A stretch of DNA of 64,000 nucleotides from assembly GCA_965112735.1 (NCBI GenBank), contig OZ218953.1:1550001-1614000 (forward strand), written 5' to 3'. The stretch is from Phaeosaccion multiseriatum (lineage: Eukaryota > Ochrophyta, other classes). A program made the position numbers and the translations under genes. Below the pieces are notes generated by a model. It was given only the letters and a program-made list of their open reading frames with translations, did no database searches and was not told the origin of the DNA. Shown in pieces: positions 23,066-35,004 of this stretch (its first letter is position 1; each line of letters opens with the position of its first letter).

Positions 23066-26000
23066 TTAGACCACGACTTCTCCTGTCTTGACCATGAGCA
23101 TTCCCGGATTGCCCCTCTTAGCCCTAGTCGGGAGGCCGAGTTCCTCCTTCAGATACGCCAACATGACCGGCCGAAGCACGCTGATACCACCCTCGCTTCC
23201 GTTTCCTCTGCCCGTAATGACTGCCAACGTGCCCTCCACCTTCTCCACATTGAGGGCGAAGCGGAGAGCGGCCTTGCCCGTGCTGACGGTGAAGCCGTGC
23301 AAGTCCAACTCCTTGCCCACACACCCCGGCTTCCAGTGCACAAACAGGCCGAGCTCGTGCCCCTTAGCGTAGACTTGATCGATGATGGCCTCCAGCGACG
23401 CAGCGGCTTGCGAGTCATCAGCACCACCAGCAGCACCACCACCACCGTCCAGCGCGAGAGTGTCAATCAAGGCCTGATACGTGACGAGCGTCGGCATGAT
23501 GCCGTTCTCCTCCATCTCTCCCAATACCGCTATAGCCCTGTCCTGCTCGCCCACCAAGCCCCATGCCTTGATGAGGCTGTTGAACGTTACAACGTCGGGC
23601 TTCGGCGTCGTTACACCCCCCCGCTTCTCCTGCTGCAGCATCTGTCGAAGGAGGTCGGCAGCCAGCTCGGGCTTGTGGGCCACGCCGTATGCGGCCACCA
23701 TGGCGTTGTAGGAGATGGTGTTGGGCTCACAGCCCTCCACTCGCCGCATCGCCTCCAACAAGCCGAGCGCCTTTTCGTACTGTCCTGCATTACCGCACGC
23801 GGTAATCGCAGAGTTGAATGAAATCACATCGGGCTGCAGGCCTGCTTCCAGCTGCATCTCCTCAAACAAGGCAAGCGCCCTTTCATACTGCCCTGCATTG
23901 CCGCACGCGGTAATCGCAGCATTGAAGGTGATCACCCCGGGCTCTTGCCCTGCTCTGCGCATTTCCTCCATCAACTCCAGCGCCTTCTCCCAATCGTTGG
24001 CAGCGGTGGCCGCCGACACGAGAGTGTTCCAAGTCACTTCATCGGGCCGCAACCCCACGCTCTGCATCTCCGCCTGTAGCTCCATCGCCTTGTCGAGATG
24101 CCCGGCCCTACTCGCTGCGTCCATGGCGGCGTTGTAGCTCATCTCGTCCACCGTCAGCCCCTTCTTCTCCATCTCGCGAAGCAGGTCCAGGGCTGTGTCC
24201 TCGCGACCGCCGCGTGCACAGGCACTCATGGCTGAGTTGTAGCTCACTGAGGTAGCCTCGGAGCCCAATTTCCTCAGCATGCGAAGCGCGAGCTCGACGT
24301 TGCCCGCCTTGCCTGCCCCGTTAATGAGGCTATTGTAAGTGATGGCATTGGGAACCAAACCGATTTCCTCCAACTCGGCAAACACCTCCAGCGCCTGGCC
24401 CATGGCGCCGCCGCTCCCACAGGCCGCAATCAGGGAATTGTACCCGCAAATGTCGGGCACCGCCCCTCTCTCTCGGTACTCCCTCAGTAAGTCCAGCCCC
24501 AATTGAAACATTCCAGCCCGCGCGCAACCGTCACACGCCGAGTTGTAGCTAATCTCGTCGGGGTCAACACCCTGATCTTCCATCTCGCGAAGCAAGGTCA
24601 CCGCGGCTTTGTAGTCTCCGGCGGCGGCCATAATGCCAATGACGGAGTTGAAGCTAATCCTATCCGGCGCACTCCCCTTGGCCCTCATGCCTCGCAGCAG
24701 GGCCAGGGCATCGTCTTTGAGCCCTGCGGCCCCTAATGCCATAATGGCAATGTTGTACGTCTTGACGTTGAGTGGCACGGGAGAGGTTTTCTCCATCTCG
24801 AGCATGGTGTACGTCATTTTTAAGGCGGTCTCAAAGTCCCCGGCGCGTCGGCAGGCATCCACCACTCCCGCCAGGCTCACCTCCGAGGGTTCCAGCCCCT
24901 TCGCCTGGGAGGGAGAGGGAGGCGAGTGAGGGGGGAGAGCAGAGAGAGGGTGGGTGGGTGAGTGAGTGAGGGAGGAGAATGAGTGAGGACAGTGGGCGAT
25001 TGAGTGAGTAAGGGAGGAGTGAGGGAGTCACGGACCGAGTGGGCGAGTGAGACTACCATGGCTAGAACAATTCGACTTCTCTCTCCCTGCCCCATGCATA
25101 CAAATGGCATGCTCGACTCACCACCATCTCCTCCAGGAGTGCGAGCGCCCCGATGTGGTCCAGAGCCCTGCCGCAGCTGACGATAGCGGAGTTGTAACTG
25201 TAGCCATCCCCCCCGCTCTCTCGCAGCAGCTCCATTGATTTTTCGTGCATCCCCGCCTGAGAAGTCGCAGAGATGGATGCGGTGTACGTGTAACTGTCGG
25301 GCTTGAGACCCTGGTGAGTGGATGGGGGGGAGATAGGTTAGGATCCAGGAGAGAGAGAGGACAGGGAGGCAGAGGGCGGGCGCGCGGGGGGGGGGGGGGC
25401 GAGGTGGTAAGGAATACGTGTCCGCGCGGGTACGCTTCAGAGTCAATCAATCAAGCATAAGCACGGCATTTTTAATACCCCGTTTTACTACACACAACTT
25501 CATATCTCTTACCAGGCGCTTCATGTCTTCCAGCAGCTGCATTGCGTCGTCTGGCATGAGCTTACACGCACTGATGGCCGAGTTGAAGCTGATTTCACTG
25601 GGTTGGATGCCTTTCTCCTGCATCTCTCGCAGCAGTTCCAGTGCCTTCTTTCCGTCGGGCGTCTTGGCGCAGCAGTCTAGAATGGTGTTGTACGTCACCT
25701 CATCAGGCGCCACACCCTCCCCCCGTCTCTTCTCCATCTCTCGCAGCAGTGCCTCCGCCCACTTGAGCTTGCCTGCGCGAGTGCATGCCGAAAGAGCGGT
25801 GTTGAAGGAGATTGTGTCCGGCTCGATACCCTTGGCCTGCATCTGCTTGAGCAGGGCCAGCGCCTCTCGAAATTGCCCTGTTGGGAAGGAAATTGGGGGT
25901 GTCCAAGGAATAGAATGAGAGAACAGGGGGTGAAGGAGAGGGGTCCGAAGGCGAAGTACGTAAGAGGGGACGGTACATTGCGAAAAAGCAAGAGGGGGAA

Positions 26001-27142
26001 GAAAAAGCAAAGCCGCGCATTTGGGCGGCGTGTCTGAGGTTCTCCAGCAGCTACAGCGCATTCAAGGCCGCTCCTTCACAGAGGTCAGAGCAGCACACCA
26101 AGCGGGTCCCTCGCCTTCCTGCGCCCTCTCTAGTGAAAGACCGGGGCAGACACACAGAAACGCACCCACCTGCTCGCGAACAGGCTTTCATGGCAGAGTT
26201 GAAGCTAATCACGTCGGGCTCCTTCATCTCCTTCAGCAGCGCGAGGGAGCCCTTCCACTTGCCGCAGTTCCCCAGCGCGCTTATCGCCGCGTTGAAGGAG
26301 TATGTGTTGGGCTGCAAACCCTCCCGCTTGGCTTGGCTCAGCAGTGCGGCCACCCCCTTCCAGTCTCCTTGAGTGCCGCAGGCTTTGATCTCACGCGTTA
26401 GTGTCACGTGCCTCGGCCTATCAGCGTCGAAAGGCTGGCCCCTCCCTCCCCTCCCTCCTCCCCTGCCTCGCCCTCCATAGCCCCCCCCGCCTCCTCGCCC
26501 TCGCCCCACGCCCCGGCCAGATCCTCGCCCCCTGCCGCCGTCGTACCCTTCCGATCTGTATTGATTGGCCCTCGGGTTGCCTCCTTCGAATTCGTTTTGA
26601 CCAAAGACACTCGAGCCAAAGATCCCTGCTCCGTTGAACTCACTCCCTCTTCCCCTGCCTCCTCCTCTTCCCCCTCCGCCCACAGGACCCATGAATCTGT
26701 CTTGCCCACCTTCCCGTCGTCCTCTACCTCCTCCTCTTCCTTCCCCCATTCGATTGATCAACCGGCCACCCCCCTCACCAAATCCCGTTTTTCCTCCGCC
26801 CTCTTGGCGGGAGTCGTACGGGTCCCGCTGCTGCTGCTGCGGCTGCCGCTCCCCATAGGCATCTTGATGATTGTCCTGCCGCTCATCCCCCTCTCCATCG
26901 AACCAGTCCATCTGATCGAGCGGAGCACTACCAAGCGAGGTCCTTGCATCTCTGCCTCGTCTCCTATTCAAGCCGAACGGGGCGCCTCCAGCACCTACTC
27001 CGCCCCTTGGACTCTTTGCCCCCCCCTCTCCTTGTGGTGCCCATAGCCTCAAGGCAGAGGCTCCTACTCCAACCTGAGGAGCGTGCACAAACGCAACTTC
27101 TCCCCCTCCTCCTCCTCCTCTGTCTAACCAAGATCCCGTCAT
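23066..27142 (-). CDS. RGG-rich PPR protein with C-terminal Smr domain
   Basis: Minus-strand exons 27142-26170, 25877-25513, 25310-25122 and 24904-23066 join to 1121 residues. Residues 1-240 are rich in RGG/GRG motifs, a common RNA-binding, methylatable sequence; I see no targeting peptide. About 22 PPR motifs follow (residues about 245-1000), such as 'ISFNSAITACGNAGQYEKAL'. Most carry Asn at position 5 and Asp or Asn at position 35. The Smr domain fills the last 80 residues with 'ELDLHGF' and 'ITGRGNGSEGG', both key nuclease-type motifs. PPR-Smr proteins in plants act on organellar RNA as binders or endonucleases. Two adjacent motifs are nearly the same at DNA level (23793 and 23901, 108 bases apart), showing recent repeat duplication. 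The RNA target and compartment are unknown. Confidence 0.92.
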
Positions 27143-27547
27143 GGAGATGGAGAGAAAGAGAAAGAAAGAGGGTGGTGTAGTGTGTGGGTGGAGAGAGAGA
27201 GAGAAAGAACTGAAACTTCTTCATTGACTTACAAAACTTCGTCTTCTCCCTTTTCGGCTCCAGGCGAGGCTTCTCTCGACTTCTCCGCCCCCCCCGATAA
27301 GCAGAAGCCTGGCTGAGGCTGCCTGCGGCCGAAAGAAAGAAGCCCGGGGCTGGCCTGCGGCCAGAAGCCTGCATAATCTCCCCCCCCCCCCCCTGAGCCC
27401 CCCTGAGCCCCCCTGAGAAGCCTGAAGCCCAGATCGCTGGTCGCTGGCCCTGCGGCCAGAAGCCCGGAGCGATTTTCCTTCCGCGCCAAGGGTATTTATT
27501 CTTTATTATCCTTCCGCGCTTTCAGATTTGGCAGCGCATTGCTCTAT
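27143..27547. other. Gap between two tandem PPR genes
   Basis: Holds several degenerate copies of a 'cctgcggccagaagcc' motif, a C-run and 'ccctgagcccc' repeats at 27380-27420. It must contain the PPR-Smr promoter and the 3' end of the upstream PPR gene. No further gene. Confidence 0.55.
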
Positions 27548-27962
27548 TCAAACCTTGGCAGCCGCCCCTCCGAATATCCGTCGCCAAAGCGAGGGGCTCT
27601 TGACGGGCTCATTCCGAGCGTCATCGGCCTTCTCCGCAGCTCCAGCCCCCTCCACCTCAGCCTCGGCAGGGCAGGATACTGCAGCCTCGCCGCGCTGCTC
27701 AACCCTCTTCCTCTGCTGGGCACGAGGAGAGAGCCCCTCGGGATGGCGTGAGCTTCTACCCACCGCGCCAGTGCCGTGCTTCGTCGTCTGCAGCCTGACC
27801 GCTCTCTCTCGCTGGCCGGTGCGGAGCAGCGCCAGGACCACCGCCGCCTGAGCCGCCTCCTCTGCGTCCATCGAGTCAGAGGCCCACTTGGTGAGGGTCA
27901 CGAGCGTCCTCTCCTCCAGCTCCGAGCTTTCCCTGGCGAGGACATGTTGCCCCTCCTCCTCA

Positions 27963-27995
<33 letters not shown>

Positions 27996-30040
27996 TCGTC
28001 GTCCTCGTGGCCCAGGCTGCCTCCGAGTGACCTAAAGCGCAACCAAAGCAAAAGCAGGTTGCAAAAGCAGGTTGCAAAAGCAGGTTGGACCGGCGGTGCA
28101 GAGTTGCTTAGCTTCCCAATCAAAACACCTCTCCGTCCCAGTCAACCGTGTACTAACTTTAACTTGACTCTCCTCCCTGCCTACCCCACTCACTCACTTG
28201 AACACCTTCAATGCCTCTCTGTAGCGCCCCGCCTCCACGCACACCACCACAGCCGCGCAGCACGCCCTCTGCGCTGTCGTCGAGAGATGAGCCTCTGCGA
28301 CCACACCACTGGAACTGAAACTTGAACTGGCACTGGAACTGAAACTGGAAGAGAGAGAAGCCGGCCCTCTCTGTTGCAGGGCCCCCATCTCCATCCCCAT
28401 TCCCGAGGCCCCAGAGGCCTGTGGTTGTTGCTGCGTTTGTGGTTGTGATTGCTGTTGCTGTTGCTGTTGCCGCTGTCGTTGTCTCCTTTCCCTCAGTAAG
28501 CAGAGGGCCTCCTCGCAGTGCCCCAGCTTGGCGTGCGCCAGCAGCACGGCCCAGTAGCTCTCCTCGTCCAAGTCCAAGTCAAGCATCTCCAGAGCGCCTC
28601 TTTGCCGCCCTCGTTGCCTCCCTCCTCCTCCTCCTCCTCCTCTGCCTGCCCCTGCTCCTACCTCCGCCCCTGGTCTCGTCGCTGCCCCCACCACCGCTGA
28701 GTCTACCCCGCCCCCGCCCCCTCCCCGCTGCTGCTGGGACTGGGACGATACCATGCCCCGCATCCGCCTGCCGCGAGGGGCAGGCCTCTCCAAAGCCCCA
28801 AGCGTCGCCTGTGCCTCTTTGAACAGCTCCAGCACACGCCCGTACTGCCCCGCCGACGCACACGCCGCAATCAGCGTGCCCAGCGCCCCCACGTCGTTCT
28901 CAGCCTCTTGTTGGCGCAGCTCGGCAGTCAGCGCGGGGAGCTTTCGACCATCCACAGCGGCTTGCTGCTCGCCTTCGCCTTCACCGCCCCCTCCCCCTCC
29001 TCCTCGTGCTCGGTACCTGTCCTCCTTCTGACACGCTCTGAGGGTCTCTCTATACTCTCTGCTGATTGGAGCCCTCCTCCCCGCCCTTGGCCCCACCCCT
29101 GCCTCTCTGTGGTGCGTGCCCCCATCCCGCATGTCTGCAGAGAGCTGTAGCGCCTCCGCTGCTTTGCCTGGGGATGCGCAGAGGAGCGCAGAGGAGCGTT
29201 GGGAGGGAGGACGGACACACCCGAAACGACGATGAGGCGCAGAGGAGAGGGCGGAGTGGGAATGGTAAAGAAGTCGCGAGGAGAGGGGAGGGAAGGGGAG
29301 GGGAGGGGAGGGGAGGGGAGGGGAGGGCAGAGAAGGGGAGGGGAGGGGAGGGGAGGGCAGAGAAGGGGAGGGCAGAGAAGGGGAGGGGAGGGGAGGGGAG
29401 GGGAGGGGAGGGGAGGGGAGGGGAGGGGAGGGGAGGGGAGGGGAGGGGAGGGGAGGGGAGGGGAGGGGAGGGGAGGGGAGGGGAGGGGAGGGGAGGGGAG
29501 GGGAGAGGAGGGGAGGGGAGGGAAGAGGGAGGTCAAAGCCATACACCCCCCTCCCACACCCACCCTCAAGCCAGTGCTCCGTCTCGGCCCTACCGCAAGC
29601 AACTACACAGTCGAATACAAAGTCGCAGCACGCACTCACCGCCCATTCGAAGGCTACTGACGACAATGTCATGCGTTTCGCTGTCGGGTGGCAGCCCCTC
29701 CCCTCGCATCTCCTCCAGCAGCTCTCGAATCTGAGTAGCACCAAAAAGGCGGCAAGTGGGTGCGTGGGTGGGTGCGTTGGTGGGTGCGTGGGTGGGTGGG
29801 GGATGCAGAGAATGCAGAGGACGAGGGCACAGCAAGCACGTGGAAGAGGGAGGGCGTGGGGGGAGGGCGAGGTTGGAGAATATGTGGAACGTACCCACCC
29901 CACCCACCTCACGGCAGACATGGGAACAGGAACAGGAACAGGAACAGGAACAGGAACACGCTCTGCCCTGCCCTGCCCTGTATCACCAGCTGCCCTGCCT
30001 TGCCCTACCTTGCCCTGAAGTGCCCGCTCTCCGAAGAAAG

Positions 30041-30101
<61 letters not shown>

Positions 30102-33100
30102 GTTTAAAGTTCCACACCACGCCCCACCCCGCTCCGTTCTGCCTACCTTGTCGACTCTGCCTGCAGCCCCACACGCGACAATGGTGGCGTGGAAAGTGAC
30201 CCTATCGAGAGCGACGCCCCTCTCCCGCATGCTCGCAAGCACGGCGAGGGAGAGGTCGTAACGGCCCGACCTCCCCATCGCGTCTAGCAGCGACGTCAGC
30301 ACCACTCCGTTGGGCTGGGAGGGAGTGGGTGCATGTGCGGGTAAGAAGGGGAGGGAGGGAGGGGGGAATCAGGAAGGAGAGGAGGGAGGGAGCAAGGAAG
30401 GCAGGAAGCAGGAGACCACTTTCATGATTCGATCGTGGAGGGACGAAGGAGAGCCCACCCAGGTGGGGCCTTCGCAGAGAGAGGGAGAGAGCATGAGCGA
30501 AAAAGCCACAGCGGGCTGTACTGATATGACATCAAGGCATCTGCTTGCCCCTCCCCCCACATCCACGCCCTTCGCTGCCTCGTCTCGCTTGTCCTCTCTC
30601 TGACCACAAGGGATCTCCGCCTCCGTACCTCAATATCTCTGTCCTGCATTTCGCTGACCAGCTCCAGCGCCCTCTCGTGCTGCCCGGCCCTGCCGCAAGC
30701 TGAAATCGCAGAGCTGTACGTGACCACGGTGGGCTCAAGGCCGTTGGTCCGCATCTCTTCCAGCAGGTGCAGGGCCTTCTCGTGCTGGCCTGCCTTGACG
30801 CATGCCGCCATTAATGCTGTGTAAGCGGCTTCGTCAGGACGGACTCCGCTCTCTCGCATCTGCGCAAAGAGCCCAAGCGCTCGCTCGAACTGGCCTGCTT
30901 TGCCGCAAGCCGCAATGACACTGCTGTATGTGATGACGCCGGGCTGTGTGTGTGGGGGGGGGGGGGACAGAAAGAGGGTAAGGGGGAATCAGAGAGGGGA
31001 CAGGACGGGACGGAAGTAGACGAGGTTTGATGCCATGATGACTCTTCTTCGAGGACCTGTAGAGGTATAACCCTTCCCTCTACGTTCTGTCTCGCGGGTG
31101 CTGGCCACACGCCAAGCGCAAAAGCAAAGCAAAGCAAAGCAAAGCAAAAACAAGCACAAAAGGCGAGGAGGAGAAGCCCTCCCTCGACCGGCCAAGAGCC
31201 CCTTCTTCCCTGCCCCACCCCCCCCAAGAGGCTCACTCCTTCCTCGCCGCGTGACACGCTCGCGCTTCCTCACCTTTCGGCCCCGCTCCTGCATCTCTGT
31301 CAGGTACGCCAGTGCCTCTTCATACAGGCCCAGCTTTCCACACGCTCGAATCACCAGACCGTAGGCAACTTCATTCGGGTATGAGGCCCTACTGCTGCTG
31401 CTCCTGCTGCTCCTGCTGCTGCTGCTGCTCCTGCTGCCACTGCTGCTGCTGTTGCTGCCGGATTCCCTGTGCCCGAGGGGGCGGCGCGGGGGGGCCGGTG
31501 GTGGATAAAGCTCGCGCTGCATGTCTGCCCACAGATCCAAGGCGCGGCGGGACTCACCCGCCCTCAAGCAGGCGTCCATAGCAGAGCAATACACTACTTC
31601 GTTGGGCTGTAGACCCTCTCTGCACATGCCACTCAGCACTCCAAGCGCCTCCTGGTGTTGGCCGGCCCTGCCGCACGCAGTAATGACAGAGCTGTAGGTG
31701 GTGTCGTTGGGTTGGAGGCCTTCCTCGCGCATCTCACTCAGTAGACTTAGTGCCTTGTCCGCCTTCCCGACCATGGCACACGCAGCAATCGCAGAGCTGT
31801 ATGTATACACATTCGGTTGGAGGCCCTCCCTCCGCATCTCACTCAGCAGGCCCATCGCCCTCTCGTGCTGCCCTGCCTTGCCGCACGCGGTGATGGCACT
31901 CGTGTACGCGATCACGCCGGGCTGTATACCTCGCCTGTGCCGCACGGGGGGCGGGGGGTGAAGGGGAGGGCAGGGGAGACCAGGAGTGAGTGCGGCAAAG
32001 AAGCTGGAGCAGCGAAGGCAAGACAGTGACGTGACGGCGCGGTGGTACTCCGAATACTCCCCCCACCCCCCCCCGGGAGACGATTGTGAGCTGCGCCGCC
32101 TGGAGCACTGGCTCTCTGCACTGGGACAATATACACAGCTACCCACCCAACCCACACACCCACCGAATCATGTCCGCCCACAGCTGCATGGCCCGCTCTG
32201 GGTGGCCGGTCTTGTTGCACACGTGCATCATAGACGAGTACGTCACCACGTTGCGGTCCACTCTCTTCGATCGCATCTCCGCAAACACCTTGGGTGGGTC
32301 AAGTATGTGTTTCGGGGAGCAAAGGGAAGGGAGTGGTCATATATATATTGAGTGCTCCGTGATGGGAGGACAGGAAGGGCACACACTTACTGACGAGCAC
32401 AGACAATGCACGCTACTCTACACGGCTTCGCAGCCATAGTCCCCCCCACTTGTTCTAACGCTCCTCTCCGCATCTGCTACAACTCCTTTCCCCCTTTCAT
32501 TTAAATTTAAGTCCTTCTCTCTCGTACGGGTCCACGACAAAAAGCCTTCACCTCTTGAGCCTGGTCATAGCCTCCCGTTCGGGCATAGGCGTGAAGGACG
32601 GCGTTGAAGACGCGTGTCGTTGGGGTTATCCCATTCTCCTTCATCTCCGACAAGAACTGAGGGGCGCGGTGAGCTTCACCAGCCTTGCCACAGGCCGAAA
32701 TGAGGACGGTGTAGGTGAGCTCGTTGGGCCGCACGCCTTCCTCATGCATCTCGTCGAGCAACCTCAAGCAGCCGTGCCATCGCCGCGAGTCGCCGAAGGC
32801 ACTTATCGCCGCGGTATAGATGATGACATTCAGCTTTGTGCCTTCGCTCCGGGCCTTGTCAAGCGCAGCTCTCACTCCCTCTGTGTTGCGTCGCTTGCCA
32901 CACGCTTGAATGGCCCGCAAAACCTTCTTCTGGGCACCAACCATCTCTTGCGTTTCAACCGGCGCCTCGGTGGGACCCATTGCGTAGGCACGACTGCGTT
33001 TATATACATTGCTACCGCTGCTGCTGCGGGCGCGAGACGCTGATACAGAGGGCTGAGGTGCGGACGATTGAGGCACTCCACTGGACGACGACTTTCCCAT

Positions 33101-33349
33101 GTTCGCTTCTGCGTCTCCAGGAAGAGACCTGGCAGCGACTGCTGCATCATCACCACCAACAACACTGCTACTGGCCGTATTCGTTGCAGGCGCAGCGCTG
33201 TGAGTGGCAAATGCTCGGCGAGTCCCTCTGCTGCTGAGGTTGTCCCATCCTCCCCCCCTCTTCGCGCCAGGCCATGCGAAGCGAGTGCTACCCTGCTGTA
33301 GACTCCTCTCTAGTAACCTCCTCCGCGTACCGGCGTACATGCACGCCAC
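27548..33349 (-). CDS. PPR protein, probably mitochondrial
   Basis: Minus-strand exons 33349-32552, 32288-32164, 31934-31274, 30943-30629, 30314-30147, 29730-29640, 29167-28198 and 28031-27548 join in frame to 1203 residues. The Arg-rich, acid-poor leader with 'GTRRAFATHS' looks like a mitochondrial presequence. About 15 PPR motifs lie at residues about 150-720, for example 'TYSSAISACGRAGQHERAL'. Position 5 is mostly Ser or Thr and position 35 mostly Asn or Asp, unlike the neighbouring PPR-Smr protein. The last 480 residues are mostly low complexity (G, Q, S), with scattered helical pairs that may be degenerate PPRs, such as 'LGTLIAACASAGQYGRVLEL'. No Smr domain is seen. Introns 5 and 6 contain long (CA)n and (GGGGA)n arrays. 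Confidence 0.9.
28038..28090. repeat. 13-base repeat near the last PPR-gene acceptor
   Basis: Three copies of CAAAAGCAGGTTG-like sequence, just upstream (on the minus strand) of the final exon's splice acceptor. Confidence 0.75.
29280..29524. repeat. (GGGGA)n array in intron 6 of the PPR gene
   Basis: About 240 bases of almost pure GGGGA on the plus strand with a few GGGCAGAGAA interruptions. On the coding strand it is all pyrimidine. Confidence 0.97.
30041..30097. repeat. (CA)n microsatellite in intron 5 of the PPR gene
   Basis: About 56 bases of uninterrupted CA dinucleotide inside the intron between the 30314-30147 and 29730-29640 exons. Confidence 0.97.
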
Positions 33350-33481
33350 AGCCTCGCTCTCCCCCTTCTCGCGCTCTTCTCGGTGCCTGCAGAAAAGTCA
33401 ACAAAAATATTACTAGTATGTCAACAATTTTTTTTTCTTTCTCCCATCTTGCTCCTCTTCCTCTTTTTGTGAGTCCTCCCT
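33350..33481. promoter_or_regulatory. Divergent promoter, PPR gene / DUF1499 gene
   Basis: The two start codons lie 132 bases apart on opposite strands. The gap includes an AT-rich core, 'aatattactagtatg', and a T-run. Confidence 0.5.
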
Positions 33482-34811
33482 ATGCGTCAATTACGGGCCT
33501 TGCTCTTATGTTTGCTCTTGCAAAGCCATCCATGCACGTCCTTTACGTCTCCTACGAGGCTGAAACCTTTTAGAGCCTCTCCGTCCTCTCTCCCTCTCTC
33601 TTCCACCGTACCTGCTCCGACTCCATTAGAATCGAGCTCGAGAGAGAGGTCGAGCTCGAGACAGGCGCCAAAACAAGGTGTGACATGCAGCTGGTCCTAT
33701 GTAGTAAATTTCCCGTTCCCTCTTTCTCCTCCTTTTTATCTCTCAACTCTCCCTCTCTTCTCTCTCTCTCCTTCTCTCGCTCTCTCTCCTCCTCTCCCAA
33801 CTCTTCCTTTGTACTCTCTCTCAATTTTGCTGCATGGCATCACCACGCCAAATCTTGCTCCTCCTCCTCCTCCTCCTCCTCCTCCTCCTCCTCCTCCTCC
33901 TCCTCCTCCTCCTCCTCCTCTATTTCTTCCGGCTTGTTCGCCTAGACGTGCCGTTTGTGGGCGCAGGTGCTTTGGCGCTGGTGGTCGCGGGCCTGCAGAT
34001 GGCGGTCTCAGTGCTGTCACCGTTGGCTTCCTTCGCAATGGATCAAGACTACACCATGCCAGGTATGGATGGCACTTTCGGGAACCTTATCGGCAAATGG
34101 GGCGCAAAGTCTTCCCTCATATCTTCGTTGGAGCTTGCGCCGCTTACCGCCGTGCCGCTCCCTTCTTTCTCCTGCCCTCAGGGATGGGCGGCTGTCTGCA
34201 GGACTCCAACCCTTCGACCACCACCGTAACGTGCAACAGGTAGTGGAAGGAAAGCGGACCCACAGAGTGCCCATGCCCACAGCCCAGGCTCCACTTGGGG
34301 GTCGTGATGGATCTCTGGGTCGGGATATAGGCCAAGGGAAGGAAAGGCATAAAGGCACCCTCCTTGCTCATATGTCATTGCGCCACCTCGTTCTCTTCCC
34401 TCCCTTCCTCCCTGGCACGCCAACTCTACAGGGTCGGCCTTAATAGTGAAGGTCGCCTTTTCCCCTGCCGCGCTGCAGAGGTACGTAAAACAACGGACAT
34501 CATTGTACTCGACTTCACTCATACATGCAAGTCGGCGCCCGAGAGATGTAGTCGTAGCTGGGGACAGGAAGGGGCGGAGGACAGGCACTCTAATGAGGTA
34601 CCATTCTTTCCAATCAGGAGGAGGACTCAACTGGTGCGAGGGACGGAGCATGCAGGTGCACCGTTCCTCTCGCTCAGAGGCTCTAAGAGCTTTCTGCCAA
34701 GGGCGTTGCCATCTCCTTTCTCCCCGCTCTGTCACCGCCCGCGCCCCGCTTCTCCCTTACCCTGCTTCTCTGTCTCTCTTGCTCTCCCTCTCTCTTGCTC
34801 TCTCTCTCTCT

Positions 34812-34848
<37 letters not shown>

Positions 34849-34962
34849 AACTGCCTGAGCACCTCCTCCGCTAAAACGCCCTCTAAGGTAGGCCTTCGAG
34901 AGCCCCCATCCAGCCCCCCCCAGTCCCCTCGCCCACGCACACACATGCTGACATATACATAT

Positions 34963-35004
<42 letters not shown>

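Noticed and set aside
28928-29602. Long SPPLP-rich reading across the PPR gene
   Set aside because: It reads through the (GGGGA)n intron array; real exons with splice sites explain the coding parts on either side.
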